Source of the DNA: Hydrogenophaga sp. PAMC20947
GTDB lineage: Bacteria > Pseudomonadota > Gammaproteobacteria > Burkholderiales > Burkholderiaceae_C
DNA: 64,000 bases
Direction of reading: 5' to 3'
Assembly (NCBI RefSeq): GCF_004795855.1
Contig: NZ_CP039252.1
Coordinates: 1,612,001-1,676,000, forward strand
In this document: positions 11,017-19,947 of the stretch, in pieces
Layout of the letters: the number at the start of each line of letters is the position of its first letter
Numbering within the stretch: position 1 is the first letter of the stretch
Translations under genes and position numbers: made by a program
The notes under the pieces: model-generated
Told to the model about the DNA's origin: nothing
What the model saw: the letters and a program-made list of their open reading frames with translations, nothing else
The model's database searches: none

Positions 11017-11150
11017 GGTGATCTCCTTCAAAATCGGTCAAAAATGGGCGCACTGAACCAGTGCCGCTGGTGCATGGGCCTTTTTTGGAAAGCCCATGGG
11101 TCTGCGGTACAAGTACCAACCTGTGTAAGAGCCGGAGCGAGGTGCCCCAA

Positions 11151-11237
11151 CCCAGAACGCCGCGGGTCTGGCTCTGCCAGTCCGCCAGCGTTGCCCCCTT
11201 GAGGGGGTGACGCGCCGCCGGGTGCGGCGCGGGGGGG
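11151..11237. repeat. GC-rich palindromic intergenic repeat
   Basis: Between ahpC and ahpF lies a dense set of inverted repeats: CCCCCTtgAGGGGG (about 11194-11207) and GCGCCGCCGGGTGCGGCGC just before the ahpC stop. The CCCCC-TTGA/CGA-GGGGG core resembles the repeats in the FMN oxidase (15211-15726) and hutH (44985-45058). Such elements are common between genes in Comamonadaceae. Here it could act as an attenuator or mRNA-stabilising hairpin. Confidence 0.6.
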
Positions 11238-11819
11238 TCAGATCTTGCCGACGAGGTCCAAAGAAGGCGTCAGCGTCTTTTCGCCCTCGTTCCACTTGGC
11301 AGGGCACACCTGGCCTGGGTTCTTGGCCACGTACTGAGCGGCTTTGAGCTTGCGCAGGGTTTCCTTCACGTCGCGGGCGATGGCGTTGTCGTGCACTTCC
11401 ATCGTCTTGATTTCGCCTTCGGGGTTGATGATGAAGGTGCCGCGCAGCGCCAAACCTTCTTCTTCAATGTGCACGCCAAAACCGCGGGTCAGTTGGTGGG
11501 TCGGGTCACCGATCATGGGGAACTTGGCCTTGCCCACGGCGGGCGAGGTCTCATGCCAAACCTTGTGCGAGAAGTGGGTGTCGGTGGTCACGATGTAAAC
11601 CTCGGCACCGGCCTTCTGGAACTCGGCGTAGTTGTCGGCTGCGTCTTCCACTTCGGTGGGGCAGTTGAAGGTGAAAGCGGCGGGCATGAAAATCAACACC
11701 GACCACTTGCCTTGCAAGTCTTTGTCGGTGACTTCGATGAATTTGCCTTGCTGAAACGCTTGGGCCTTGAACGGCTGGACCTTGGTGTTGATGAGCGAGA
11801 GCGCGTTGATGATCGACAT
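11238..11819 (-). CDS. ahpC: Alkyl hydroperoxide reductase subunit C (peroxiredoxin)
   Basis: A typical two-cysteine peroxiredoxin that reduces hydrogen peroxide and organic peroxides in the cytoplasm and is recycled by AhpF. The 193-residue protein has the peroxidatic cysteine in FNCPTE (Cys53) and the resolving cysteine in VCPAKW (Cys172). The residue before the peroxidatic cysteine is Asn where many homologues have Val. The start MSIINALSL has an AAGGAAG site three bases upstream. It is the first gene of an ahpC-ahpF unit. Confidence 0.97.
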   Translation of the reverse strand: MSIINALSLINTKVQPFKAQAFQQGKFIEVTDKDLQGKWSVLIFMPAAFTFNCPTEVEDAADNYAEFQKAGAEVYIVTTDTHFSHKVWHETSPAVGKAKFPMIGDPTHQLTRGFGVHIEEEGLALRGTFIINPEGEIKTMEVHDNAIARDVKETLRKLKAAQYVAKNPGQVCPAKWNEGEKTLTPSLDLVGKI

Positions 11820-11887
11820 ATTCTTCCTTGTAGAGAGCGGTTGATAAATGCGTTTGCGCTGTTTTGTGCATCGCAACAGGATTAATC

Positions 11888-11939
11888 ATAGCGCAGAACT
11901 ATCGATTACCCACATTGATAGTCCCTATGCCGTCGATAG
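11888..11939. promoter_or_regulatory. Candidate OxyR operator upstream of ahpC
   Basis: About 70-120 bases before ahpC is a perfect ATAG-N7-CTAT element (11888-11902). A second cluster follows: ATAG at 11918, CTAT at 11925 and ATAG at 11936, the last two again spaced by seven. OxyR binds ATAG-N7-CTAT elements, usually two in tandem. The spacing between the two clusters is not the canonical seven bases, so this is a candidate only. Confidence 0.5.
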
Positions 11940-11985
11940 TTTTTTACTGGTGCACCGCACAAAGCGTTGCAATCCCACCAACATC

Positions 11986-12015
11986 ATTGCGAATCGTTCG
12001 CATTTCGATTAAGAT
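11986..12015 (+). promoter_or_regulatory. Fur-box-like palindrome within the receptor promoter
   Basis: TGCGAATCGTTCGCA (11988-12002) is a near-perfect 7-1-7 inverted repeat of the Fur-box type. It overlaps a plausible promoter with TTGCGA (11987-11992), a 17-base spacer and TAAGAT (12010-12015). Iron-dependent repression of the receptor gene 70 bases downstream is the expected effect. Confidence 0.65.
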
Positions 12016-12084
12016 TATCCTCTCAGCCAGCCACGGTGCCTCGACATTGCAGCCAGCCAACAACCTCCTTGCTCAGCTGCCCCC

Positions 12085-14361
12085 ATGTCCAAACGCCTTC
12101 CTGCGGCGCCCCGCCGCGCTGCCGTCCGTCCCCGGATCGATGCCTCTCTGAATCACCCTGCCTTGCTCCCTCTGGGCGCGCTCTTATTGGCCGGATCGAT
12201 CAACGCCCATGCTCAAAGCCCCACACCAGGCGCTGCGCCAGCAACTGCTGGCACTTTGCCCACGGTGTTTGTGCGGGAAAAGGCCGAAGCACCCGAGGGC
12301 AAAGACGCCCTTCGCGCCACCGACACGCAAATCGGCAAAGGCAACCAAAAATTGCGCGACATCCCGCAATCGGTCACCGTGGTCACCGAGAAACTCATCG
12401 ATGACCGCAACCTCGACACGCTCAAGGCGGTGCTGAAGAACACCGGCGGCATCAGCTTCCTGGCGGCCGAAGGCGGCGAAGAAGACATCAAACTGCGCGG
12501 CTTCAGTCTGCAGGCCACAGGCGACGTGTTTGTCGACGGCCTGCGCGACCCCGCTTTTTATGACCGCGACACTTTCAATCTGGACCGGGTCGAACTTCTG
12601 CGGGGCTCTGCTTCCATGTTGTTTGGCCGTGGCTCCACCGGCGGCGCAGTCAACATGGTCAACAGGGTGCCGCGCCTGATTGACGAAAACCAGGTTGATC
12701 TCACACTGGGCAGCCACGCCTACAAGCGAGCGGTGGGAGACTTCAACATCAAGACAGGCGACAGCGCAGCTCTTCGCCTGGGGGCCATGGTCACCAAGGC
12801 CGACAACAACGGCGCCGGCAGCAGCATCGACAAAAGCGGCATCTCAGCGGACTACCGATGGGGCATCGGCGAACGAGACGAGTTCTCCGCCAGCGTGTAC
12901 CACCTCGACAACAACAACGGCATCAACTACGGCCTGCCTTGGATCAAACCCACCGTCGGTTCGGGTGCCAGTGCGACCACGCTGTTGCCACTCGACCCCG
13001 ATGCCGCCTACGGCATGGGCAGCGACTACAGCGATGGCTCGGCCAGCACGCTCACGTTAAGCCACATCCACCGCTTTGACAACGAGAACAGCCTCACCAC
13101 CAAAGTTCGGCGTGGCGCTTACACCCGAGACCAGCGCTCGGGCGCGGTGCGGCTGTGCACCAGTGGTCTGAGCCGCCAGACAGGCTTGCCCACCAACACC
13201 GACTGCCCGAGCTCGGTGGCGTTGGATACCTTCGGCCCCAATACCGTGCTCACCCGGGGCAATCACACGAAGGTGCAGGATCTGGACACGGTGTATGCCC
13301 AAAGCGATTTCAGCGGCAAATTCGAAGCACTGGGTCTGCGCCACGAACTGCAGGCGGGTGTCGATGCGGCGCGGGAAGAGAAGATCGTTTTCGCGGCCTC
13401 TTCCGTGTCCAAGCCAAGAACCGAAGCAGGTACACCCAACGACGGGGCGTGGATCGACGAAGGGGCACGCACCCTGACCACCAACAGCCAATACCTGTCA
13501 CAAGGCTACGGCGCTTATGTGCAGGATCTGGTGCAGATCGCACCGATGTGGAAGCTGCTGGCCGGCCTGCGATACGACAACCTCACGGGCGCCTACGACA
13601 GCTTCTCCAGCAACAACCCCGGAAGCTACAAAATGAACGTTTCGGAGTGGAGCCAGCGCGCAGGCGTGTTGCTCCAGCCCAGCGCACGCCAGTCGTACCA
13701 TTTCTCGGCCGCTACGTCGTTCAACACCTCAGGCGACGCCTACTCGCTCAGCGCAGACAACGTGGATGTGCCGCCAGAGCAGGCCATCAACCTCGAAATC
13801 GGTGCCAAGCTCGACTCGGCCGACGGCAATTTCACCACCCGCCTGGCCGTTTTCCGCTCCACCAAGCTGCACGAACGCAACACCGATCCCGATGTCAATT
13901 TGGTGACCCTGTCGGGCAAGCGCCATGTGGCCGGCTTCGAGACCGACATCACGGGCCGCATCACGCCGCAGTGGGAAGTTTACGGCTCCTATGTGTGGAT
14001 GCCCGTCGCCAATATCGACATCGGTGTACCAGGCTCAGAAGGCCAAGGCACCCGCCCCTCGCTCACACCTGAGCACTCGGGCACGGTGTGGAGCACCTAC
14101 AAGTTGACCCCTCGCTTTCGGGTAGGCGCAGGCCTGAATTTCCGCGGCAAGCAGTCGCCTAACCGCAACCCGGGCTGGGAGGCAGACGCCTACGTCACGG
14201 GCGACCTGATGGCGGAGTACACCTTTGATTTCGATCGAATCGCACTCAAAGCCAATCTCACCAACGTGACCAACAAGCTCTACGCCGACCAGCTCTACAC
14301 CGGACACTACATCCCCGGCGCGGGTCGCACGTTGCAAGTCACGGCGAGCTTGAAATTCTGA
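12085..14361 (+). CDS. TonB-dependent siderophore receptor, Fiu-like
   Basis: A 758-residue outer-membrane receptor, probably for catecholate siderophores. An N-terminal signal peptide ends near INAHAQ (about residue 44). The plug domain (about 80-190) contains [18 protein letters not shown] and [20 protein letters not shown], and the 22-strand barrel follows, ending in the usual C-terminal phenylalanine (TASLKF). It sits behind a Fur-box-like site and is followed by the PiuC-type dioxygenase, a pairing well known for Fiu/PiuA receptors. Energy would come from the TonB-ExbB-ExbD system 3 kb downstream. The precise siderophore cannot be read from sequence. Confidence 0.92.
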   Translation: MSKRLPAAPRRAAVRPRIDASLNHPALLPLGALLLAGSINAHAQSPTPGAAPATAGTLPTVFVREKAEAPEGKDALRATDTQIGKGNQKLRDIPQSVTVVTEKLIDDRNLDTLKAVLKNTGGISFLAAEGGEEDIKLRGFSLQATGDVFVDGLRDPAFYDRDTFNLDRVELLRGSASMLFGRGSTGGAVNMVNRVPRLIDENQVDLTLGSHAYKRAVGDFNIKTGDSAALRLGAMVTKADNNGAGSSIDKSGISADYRWGIGERDEFSASVYHLDNNNGINYGLPWIKPTVGSGASATTLLPLDPDAAYGMGSDYSDGSASTLTLSHIHRFDNENSLTTKVRRGAYTRDQRSGAVRLCTSGLSRQTGLPTNTDCPSSVALDTFGPNTVLTRGNHTKVQDLDTVYAQSDFSGKFEALGLRHELQAGVDAAREEKIVFAASSVSKPRTEAGTPNDGAWIDEGARTLTTNSQYLSQGYGAYVQDLVQIAPMWKLLAGLRYDNLTGAYDSFSSNNPGSYKMNVSEWSQRAGVLLQPSARQSYHFSAATSFNTSGDAYSLSADNVDVPPEQAINLEIGAKLDSADGNFTTRLAVFRSTKLHERNTDPDVNLVTLSGKRHVAGFETDITGRITPQWEVYGSYVWMPVANIDIGVPGSEGQGTRPSLTPEHSGTVWSTYKLTPRFRVGAGLNFRGKQSPNRNPGWEADAYVTGDLMAEYTFDFDRIALKANLTNVTNKLYADQLYTGHYIPGAGRTLQVTASLKF

Positions 14362-14383
14362 TGCTTTCGGCGTCTCGTTCCTG

Positions 14384-14434
14384 AGGGAAAAAAGGGCCCA
14401 TCTCACCACCTGGCGAGAAAGGTCCCTTTTTCCC
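14384..14434 (+). terminator. Possible terminator after the receptor gene
   Basis: GGGAAAAAAGGG and CCCTTTTTCCC can pair across a loop of about 27 bases just beyond the receptor stop. The loop is long, so it may be a weak or partial terminator that lets some transcription reach piuC. Confidence 0.45.
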
Positions 14435-14503
14435 CTATTCATTCGTTCACTCATTCACGAACTCCTGGGCACAGGGCGCTCCTTGCGCCGCCTCCGACGA
14501 TCC

Positions 14504-15196
14504 ATGCTCCTCAACCTCCCCGACATCCTGTCGCTATCCGAAGTGCAACAGGCACAACAGCTGATGCAAAGTGCGCCATGGGGCAACGGGACCGAGAGCG
14601 CGGGTCGGCAGGCGCGAGCCGTCAAGAACAACCAGCAGCTGCCCCACGACTGCGAAGCAGCCCTGGCCATTCGAACGCTGGTGTTGAACGGTCTGAACCG
14701 CTCTCCCATATTCTTCAGTGCAGCCTTGCCGCTGCGCATCTTCACACCACGGGTCAACCGCTACGGCGACGATACAAACGCTTATGGCCCACACGTCGAC
14801 AACGCCATCCGGCTCAAAGCGGGCGAAGCTGGCCAAACCGACTATGTGCGCACCGACATTTCGTGCACCGTGTTCCTGAACGAACCCGATGATTACGATG
14901 GCGGTGAGCTCAACGTGAGCGACACCTATGGCACCCAAGCCATCAAGTTGCCGGCCGGACATGCCGTTCTGTACCCCGGCACCAGCTTGCACGAGGTGAC
15001 CCCGGTCAGCCGAGGCCACCGCCTGGCCTGCTTCTTCTGGGTGCAAAGCATGGTGCGCAGCGATGAACAGCGCCGCCTTTTGTACGACCTCGATATGAAC
15101 CTGCTCGCGCTGCGCAGCCAGCATGGCGAAACGCCTGAGACCACGGCCATCACCGGCACGTATCACAACCTGTTGCGCATGTGGGCGAGTACATGA
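14504..15196 (+). CDS. piuC: PiuC-type Fe(II)/2-oxoglutarate dioxygenase
   Basis: A 230-residue PKHD-type hydroxylase of the YbiX/PiuC family, linked to iron uptake in many Proteobacteria though its substrate is not established. The iron ligands are visible in YGPHVDNA (the HxD pair, about residue 95) and TSLHEV (distal His, about residue 157). A C-terminal [12 protein letters not shown] segment holds the 2-oxoglutarate-binding arginine. The ATG at 14504 gives the usual N-terminus [10 protein letters not shown]; the frame extends seven codons upstream. It lies behind the siderophore receptor and overlaps the next gene in an ATGA. Confidence 0.93.
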   Translation: MLLNLPDILSLSEVQQAQQLMQSAPWGNGTESAGRQARAVKNNQQLPHDCEAALAIRTLVLNGLNRSPIFFSAALPLRIFTPRVNRYGDDTNAYGPHVDNAIRLKAGEAGQTDYVRTDISCTVFLNEPDDYDGGELNVSDTYGTQAIKLPAGHAVLYPGTSLHEVTPVSRGHRLACFFWVQSMVRSDEQRRLLYDLDMNLLALRSQHGETPETTAITGTYHNLLRMWAST

Positions 15197-16848
15197 GCCC
15201 CCACGCTCCACCGCTGCGCGGGTCGCTGCCCCCCAAGGGGGCTGATCCGGCTTGGGGCGGCCCTGCGCCGGATCGCTTGAGCCCCAACCCTGCACCACTG
15301 CGCGGGTCGCTGCCCCCCGAGGGGGCCGATCCGGCTTGGGGCGGCCCTGCGCCGGATCGCTTGAGCCCCTACCCTGCACCACTGCGCGGGTCGCTGCCCC
15401 CCGAGGGGGCTGATTCGGCTTGGGGCGGCCCTGCGCCGGATCACTTGAGCCCCTACCCTGCACCACTGCGCGGGTCGCTGCCCCCCGAGGGGGCCGATCC
15501 GGCTTGGGGCGGCCCTGCGCCGGATCGCTTGAGCCCCTACCCTGCACCACTGCGCGGGTCGCTGCCCCCCGAGGGGGCCGATCCGGCTTGGGGCGGCCCT
15601 GCGCCGGATCGCTTGAGCCCCTACCCTCCACCGCTGCGCGGGTCGCTGCCCCCTGAGGGGGCTGATCCGGTTTGGGGCGACCCTGCGCCGGATCGCTTGA
15701 GCCCCCACACGCCGCCGCTGCGCACGATGCTGCCAGACGGCGTGGTCACTCTGGCCGACCACGAGGACAGGGTCAACACCGTGTTGTCGCCACAAACGCT
15801 GGCCTACTTCAACGGTGGGGCAGCGGACGAAATCACCCTGCGAGACAACATGCGGGCCTGGCAACGCATTCCCCTGCGCCCCCGCGTGCTGCGCTCGGTA
15901 GCCGGGGGCCACACCCGCGTCTCCCTGCTCGGGCGCAGCCTGGCTCACCCTATCCTGGTCGCTCCCATGGCGTATCAGCGCCTCGCACACCCGCATGCAG
16001 AACAAGCCACAGCATTGGCCGCGGCGGTTTTGGGCGCCGGCATGGTGCTCAGCACCCAGGCCACCACCCTGCTGGAAGACGTCGCCCAACTCGTGCTGAC
16101 TGAGCCCAGCCGAGGGCCTCTGTGGTTCCAGCTTTACATGCTGCCCGACCGGGCTTTTGTACGCAAACTGATACAGCGCGTGGAGACCGCTGGCTACGAA
16201 GCCTTGGTGCTCACCGTGGATGCGCCCGTTCAAGGCGCCCGCGAGCGGGAGCGTCGCACCGGGTACCGGCGACCGCCAGAGCTTGCTGCGGTCAACCTCG
16301 CGGGTCGCGTGGCGCCCCGCCCTCGTGAGCTCCAGGCAGGGCAAAGCCGGCTGTTTGACGATCTCATGACCCATGCCCCCTCCTGGGAAGACGTGACATG
16401 GTTGCGCTCCATCACCCACCTGCCCGTCATCCTCAAAGGCATCACCCACCCGCTCGACGCCCAACAAGCCGTGGCCTGTGGCGCAGTCGGGGTGATTGTC
16501 TCCAACCATGGCGGGCGCACACTGGACACCATGCCCGCCACCGCCCACCTGCTGCCGGCGGTGCTGCAAGCCGTGGGTTCAGAGGTTCCCGTTCTGGTTG
16601 ATGGTGGCATCCGGCGTGGTACCGATGTGCTCAAGGCCATGGCCCTTGGCGCGAGCGCGGTGCTGGTTGGACGCCCCGTCCTCCACGGCCTGGCGAATGC
16701 GGGCGCGACGGGCGTTGCCCATGTGCTCCGGCTGTTGCGTGACGAGCTGGAGATCGCCATGGCGTTGTGTGGTTGCCGTTCACTGGACGAAGCGGCCACC
16801 CTCGGCATCGTGGATTCCACTTGGCCAACTCGCGCTCACACGCTTTGA
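15193..16848 (+). CDS. FMN-dependent alpha-hydroxyacid oxidase with repeat-expanded N-terminus
   Basis: The core (about residues 179-551) is an FMN TIM-barrel 2-hydroxyacid oxidase/dehydrogenase related to lactate oxidase and LldD. It has [46 protein letters not shown], the active-site segment [10 protein letters not shown] and the phosphate site [20 protein letters not shown]. Family members are about 360-390 residues; this one is 551 because residues 7-178 are six 28-residue repeats. The ATG at 15193 overlaps the piuC stop as ATGA, which supports it as the ancestral coupled start. An internal ATG at 15727 would give a normal-sized enzyme but lacks a ribosome site. The substrate is unknown. 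Confidence 0.85.
   Translation: MSPHAPPLRGSLPPKGADPAWGGPAPDRLSPNPAPLRGSLPPEGADPAWGGPAPDRLSPYPAPLRGSLPPEGADSAWGGPAPDHLSPYPAPLRGSLPPEGADPAWGGPAPDRLSPYPAPLRGSLPPEGADPAWGGPAPDRLSPYPPPLRGSLPPEGADPVWGDPAPDRLSPHTPPLRTMLPDGVVTLADHEDRVNTVLSPQTLAYFNGGAADEITLRDNMRAWQRIPLRPRVLRSVAGGHTRVSLLGRSLAHPILVAPMAYQRLAHPHAEQATALAAAVLGAGMVLSTQATTLLEDVAQLVLTEPSRGPLWFQLYMLPDRAFVRKLIQRVETAGYEALVLTVDAPVQGARERERRTGYRRPPELAAVNLAGRVAPRPRELQAGQSRLFDDLMTHAPSWEDVTWLRSITHLPVILKGITHPLDAQQAVACGAVGVIVSNHGGRTLDTMPATAHLLPAVLQAVGSEVPVLVDGGIRRGTDVLKAMALGASAVLVGRPVLHGLANAGATGVAHVLRLLRDELEIAMALCGCRSLDEAATLGIVDSTWPTRAHTL
15211..15726 (+). repeat. Six tandem 84-bp GC-rich repeats inside a coding frame
   Basis: Six full copies of an 84-bp unit start at 15211, 15295, 15379, 15463, 15547 and 15631, with a 12-base partial seventh at 15715. 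Each carries CCCCCCGAGGGGGC and an outer GATCCGGC/GCCGGATC inverted repeat. Because 84 is a multiple of three, each adds 28 residues ([17 protein letters not shown] and [11 protein letters not shown]) to the downstream protein without breaking it. Copies differ by only a few substitutions, so expansion is recent or kept uniform. Confidence 0.97.
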
Positions 16849-16897
16849 AGGAACCGGATGTCCACACTGGATTTTTTGTGCAAACAGTCTAAGTTTA

Positions 16898-16926
16898 TTC
16901 AAATACGAATCATTTGCATTTATAAT
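16898..16926 (+). promoter_or_regulatory. Promoter with embedded Fur-box-like site for the tonB operon
   Basis: TTCAAA (16898-16903), a 17-base spacer and a perfect TATAAT (16921-16926) form a good sigma-70 promoter. The spacer is almost entirely TACGAATCATTTGCA (16904-16918), a 7-1-7 inverted repeat like the Fur site before the receptor gene. Confidence 0.75.
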
Positions 16927-16972
16927 GATCCATCACGATGTAACAGCAACCATCCCTCAGGAATACACACCC

Positions 16973-17050
16973 ATGATCCTTAGTCTGAGCGTTCTGGCGG
17001 GCAGCTTCACCTTCGTTGGCGTGGCCGCCTGGTGGGTCTTCAAGCGATGA
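16973..17050 (+). CDS. Possible 25-residue single-helix membrane peptide
   Basis: Starting 47 bases after the TATAAT box is a short frame beginning MILSLSVLAGSF and ending WWVFKR, 25 residues long. It consists of one strongly hydrophobic helix followed by a Lys-Arg tail, which would place the C-terminus in the cytoplasm. An AGGA lies 11 bases upstream. It would be the first gene on the iron-regulated tonB transcript. Very short frames can occur by chance, but position, composition and the complete helix favour a real small protein. Confidence 0.5.
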   Translation: MILSLSVLAGSFTFVGVAAWWVFKR

Positions 17051-17210
17051 GTTGGGCGTTGTGCCCTACTTTGCGACTTTTCCCCGGCATCCCAGCCTGA
17101 AACGCCTCAGCCTCGCTGCCGCAGCCCGCCACTAAACTATGATTTCTGCCCGCGCCAGCCTCAACTTGCCACCCGAAGCCGCCCTCCTGACGCCGAGCAA
17201 TCCATCGAAC

Positions 17211-17888
17211 ATGAAACGACCCGTTTTGATCGTGGCCAGCGTGGTCACCTTTCATGCGATCGCCCTGTGGGCCTTGCAAGCCGGATTCGTGCGCCGTGCG
17301 GTAGAACAGGTGGTGCCTGTGGAAGTCCTGGTCGAGTTCATTGAGCTGCCGCAGCCCCAGATAGCACCGGCGCCCGAGCCAGTGCCGGAACCGCAGCAGC
17401 CCGCCCCGACCCCGGCGGCTCAGCCCAAGCCAAGGCCCACGCCTAAACCGGTGCCCAGGCCGGCGGTCGAACCGGTTCCGATACCAACGCTCAGCCCACC
17501 AGCCACCGAAAGCGAGGCACCCTCTCTGGCTCCGGCGGTGAGCGCACCTGTGGACGCCAAGCCGGTCAAACCAGCGGCGCCCCCTGCGCCACCAGCTCCG
17601 CCCAGAGTCGTGCTGCCATCCAGCAACGCAAGCTTCCTGAACAACGCCCCACCGCCCTATCCTCCACTGTCCAACCGCCTGAGAGAACAAGGCCGCGTGG
17701 TGATCCTTGCGCTGATTGCGGTCGATGGAACTGCCGGCCAGGCCAGCATCAAGACGTCCAGCGGTTACTACCGGCTCGATCAAGCGGCCTTACAAGCCAC
17801 GCTCCGGTGGCGCTACGTGCCCGGCAAGCGCGACGGTGTTCCTGAGGCTATGTGGTTCAGCATTCCGATCGACTTCGGGCTCGACTAA
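17211..17888 (+). CDS. tonB: Energy transducer TonB
   Basis: A 225-residue periplasm-spanning protein that transmits proton-motive force to outer-membrane receptors. It has an N-terminal membrane anchor (about residues 5-24, with the family's His in FHAIALWAL). A proline-rich linker with PEPVPEPQQPAPTP- and PKPRPTPKPVP-type repeats covers roughly residues 45-145. The C-terminal TonB domain contains PPPYPPLSNRLREQGRVVI and TLRWRYVPGKRDG. The start at 17211 puts the anchor at the very N-terminus; an in-frame ATG at 17139 would add 24 residues and neither has a clear ribosome site. exbB and exbD follow, so the complex is complete here. Confidence 0.92.
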   Translation: MKRPVLIVASVVTFHAIALWALQAGFVRRAVEQVVPVEVLVEFIELPQPQIAPAPEPVPEPQQPAPTPAAQPKPRPTPKPVPRPAVEPVPIPTLSPPATESEAPSLAPAVSAPVDAKPVKPAAPPAPPAPPRVVLPSSNASFLNNAPPPYPPLSNRLREQGRVVILALIAVDGTAGQASIKTSSGYYRLDQAALQATLRWRYVPGKRDGVPEAMWFSIPIDFGLD

Positions 17889-17934
17889 AGCGCACCCCTT
17901 TTTCCATCCATTCCTTCTAGAGACCCCCAAGCCC

Positions 17935-18672
17935 ATGGAACCCCACATCGCCACCTCTGGCCTCGCCCACGTCTGGACCCAGGGCGACGCCGTCACCCGC
18001 ACCGTCGCCCTGGTCCTGCTGCTCATGTCCTTGGCCACCTGGATCATCATCCTGTGGAAATTCCTCGATCAGCGTGGCCACCGCCGGCAAGCCAAAGCGT
18101 GTGAGAGCTTCTGGCACAGCGCCGATTTCGCCGAAGGAGTGGACAAGCTCGGCAACCAGGATGGCAACCCCTTCCGGGCCCTCGCCACCGAAGGCCGCGA
18201 GGCGACCCGCCACATCCTGCACAGGGATGGCAAAAGCGGCACCCAACTGCACGATGCACTCGATGTGAGCGACTGGGTCGAGCGCTCTTTGCGCAACAGC
18301 CTGGACGATTTCACGGCGCGGGCCCAAAGCGGCCTGACCATGCTCGCATCCATCGCCTCCACAGCGCCATTTGTGGGTCTGTTCGGCACCGTCTGGGGCA
18401 TCTACCACGCGTTGCTCGGCATTGGCGCCGCAGGCCAGGTCAGCATCGACCAAGTGGCGGGGCCTATCGGCGAGGCCTTGATCATGACGGCGTTGGGCCT
18501 GCTCGTGGCCATCCCTGCCGTGCTCGGCTACAACGCCCTGGTGCGCGGCAACAAAGGCATCACACACCGGCTCAACCGCTTTGGCAACGACCTCCACGCC
18601 TACTTTGTCACCGGCGCCCGGGTGACCGTGGGCAGCGACGACGGCAAGGTGCTCCCCATGAAGCGAGGCTGA
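17935..18672 (+). CDS. exbB: Biopolymer transport protein ExbB
   Basis: The 245-residue inner-membrane proton-channel subunit of the TonB complex (MotA/TolQ/ExbB family). Helix 1 is at about residues 22-42, with the paired helices around 135-160 (ASIASTAPFVGLFGTVWGIYHALLGIG) and 175-200 (GEALIMTALGLLVAIPAVLGYNALVR). These are the diagnostic TolQ/ExbB motifs. The ATG at 17935 removes a long upstream extension that overlaps tonB in another frame. It is separated from tonB by 46 bases and from exbD by 4. Confidence 0.96.
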   Translation: MEPHIATSGLAHVWTQGDAVTRTVALVLLLMSLATWIIILWKFLDQRGHRRQAKACESFWHSADFAEGVDKLGNQDGNPFRALATEGREATRHILHRDGKSGTQLHDALDVSDWVERSLRNSLDDFTARAQSGLTMLASIASTAPFVGLFGTVWGIYHALLGIGAAGQVSIDQVAGPIGEALIMTALGLLVAIPAVLGYNALVRGNKGITHRLNRFGNDLHAYFVTGARVTVGSDDGKVLPMKRG

Positions 18673-18676
18673 CACC

Positions 18677-19090
18677 ATGGCCATCGGAACCCAGGACGAC
18701 AGCGACCAGATGCTCAGCGAGATCAACATGATCCCGTTCATCGACGTCATGCTGGTGCTGCTCATCATCTTCATCATCACTGTGCCGGTGATCAACCACG
18801 CGGTCAAAGTCGACCTGCCTCAAGCCAGCCACCAAAAGGCGATTGACAAGCCCGAAAACGTCCGGCTCACGGTCGATGCAGGCGGCGAGTACTTCTGGAA
18901 CGATGTCCCGGTGGCCGATGCCGAGCTCGAGCAATACCTGCTCAGCGCGGCCGCGCAGACGACGCAGCCCGAGCTGCACATCAGGGCCGACAAAGACGTT
19001 CGCTACGAGCGTGTGGCTCTGGCCATGGCCGCAGCGCAGCGAGCCGGCCTGAGCAGGATCGGGTTCATCACCCAACCCAAAGCCCCCTGA
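18677..19090 (+). CDS. exbD: Biopolymer transport protein ExbD
   Basis: A 137-residue ExbD/TolR protein with a single N-terminal helix and a periplasmic domain. The segment SEINMIPFIDVMLVLLIIFI contains the conserved membrane aspartate that carries protons in the ExbB-ExbD channel. It starts four bases after exbB and precedes hemP by 47 bases, consistent with one operon. Confidence 0.96.
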   Translation: MAIGTQDDSDQMLSEINMIPFIDVMLVLLIIFIITVPVINHAVKVDLPQASHQKAIDKPENVRLTVDAGGEYFWNDVPVADAELEQYLLSAAAQTTQPELHIRADKDVRYERVALAMAAAQRAGLSRIGFITQPKAP

Positions 19091-19137
19091 TCCAACCCGA
19101 TCCGGTACGACCCCATCCGACCTGCCAGGACCCGCCC

Positions 19138-19350
19138 ATGAACAGCCCACCCGACCGAGCGACGACGCCCGACACCCCATCAAACGCCAACGACAAATCC
19201 CCTGCGGGCGTCGCTGCCCCGCCCAAGGCCGCCCATCGCATTCAGAGCCATGAAGTCATGCGCGGGCAAAGCGCCGTGGCTATCGAACACAACGGCAACG
19301 TTTACCGCCTGCAAACCACCCGTCAGGGCAAGCTTATCCTGACCAAGTAG
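19138..19350 (+). CDS. hemP: Hemin uptake protein HemP family
   Basis: A 70-residue protein. The C-terminal half carries the HemP signature HEVMRGQSAVAIEHNGNVYRL followed by TRQGKLILTK at the extreme C-terminus. The N-terminal 33 residues are low-complexity and probably disordered. HemP proteins are encoded in heme-uptake loci and in Burkholderia relatives act in haem-receptor expression. Position after exbD and under a Fur-type promoter fits iron control. No dedicated haem receptor is seen in the window, so the client locus may be elsewhere. Confidence 0.9.
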   Translation: MNSPPDRATTPDTPSNANDKSPAGVAAPPKAAHRIQSHEVMRGQSAVAIEHNGNVYRLQTTRQGKLILTK

Positions 19351-19486
19351 GTACAACCCAGGCCATACACCCCCCGTTTTTTCATCGTGGGGCGACCCGA
19401 GGTGCAGACCGCACTTCGGATCCGCTTTTGGACCAGCCATCGAGTACACCTCCCCTAGCCAGTCTTTTTTTTCACGATCACTGACC

Positions 19487-19518
19487 AAAAAAAAGGGCCG
19501 CTGACAGCGGCCCTTTTT
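19487..19518. terminator. Bidirectional terminator after hemP
   Basis: GGGCCGCT (19495-19502), a GAC loop and AGCGGCCC (19506-19513) are flanked by eight A and five T. It lies between convergent hemP and the HbpS-like gene and can serve both. Confidence 0.92.
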
Positions 19519-19539
19519 CGGCTCATGGCCTGAACGGGT

Positions 19540-19947
19540 TCAGAGGCCAACAGCAGCAATGCCCGCGCGCGCAATCTGAGCGTCTTCCGACGACTTGACG
19601 CCGCTCACGCCCACAGCACCCAGGCACTGGCCATCTTTCATGATGGCAACGCCACCCTCCAGCAAGCCCGACACAGCCGGTGCACTGAGGAACGATGTGC
19701 GCCCCTGATTCACCAGATCTTCGTAGAACTTGCTGTCTTTGCGGCTCAAAGCGGCCGTATGGGCCTTGGCCGGGGCGATGTGCGCAGACAAAGCAGCAGC
19801 GCCATCCAGCCGCTGCAACCACAACAGGTGGCCGCCATCGTCCACAATCGCGATCGTCACCGCCCACTGGTTCTTCAGGGCCTCGGCCTCGGCCGCAGCC
19901 GCGATTTGTTTGACGTCAGCGAATTCGAGTACAGCCTTGTTTTTCAT
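19540..19947 (-). CDS. GlcG/HbpS family protein
   Basis: A 135-residue protein of the haem-degrading/GlcG fold (PF03928-like). It shows DVKQIAAAAEAEALKNQWAVTIAIVDDGGHLLWLQRLDGA at the start and the glycine-rich GGVAIMKDGQCLGAVGVSGVKSSEDAQIARAGI at the end. Members bind haem in Streptomyces HbpS or accompany glycolate metabolism as GlcG. Function here is unproven. The ATG at 19947 starts the alignable part; the long upstream frame is not conserved in character. It stands alone and faces the iron operon. Confidence 0.85.
   Translation of the reverse strand: MKNKAVLEFADVKQIAAAAEAEALKNQWAVTIAIVDDGGHLLWLQRLDGAAALSAHIAPAKAHTAALSRKDSKFYEDLVNQGRTSFLSAPAVSGLLEGGVAIMKDGQCLGAVGVSGVKSSEDAQIARAGIAAVGL

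Noticed and set aside
15211..15726. The regular repeats as a CRISPR array
   Set aside because: Units are contiguous 84-bp tandem copies with no unique spacers and no cas genes nearby.
15163..16569. Long minus-strand frames over the 84-bp repeats
   Set aside because: The repeat unit is a multiple of three, so any open frame in one unit stays open in all. The plus-strand frame continues into a clear FMN oxidase.
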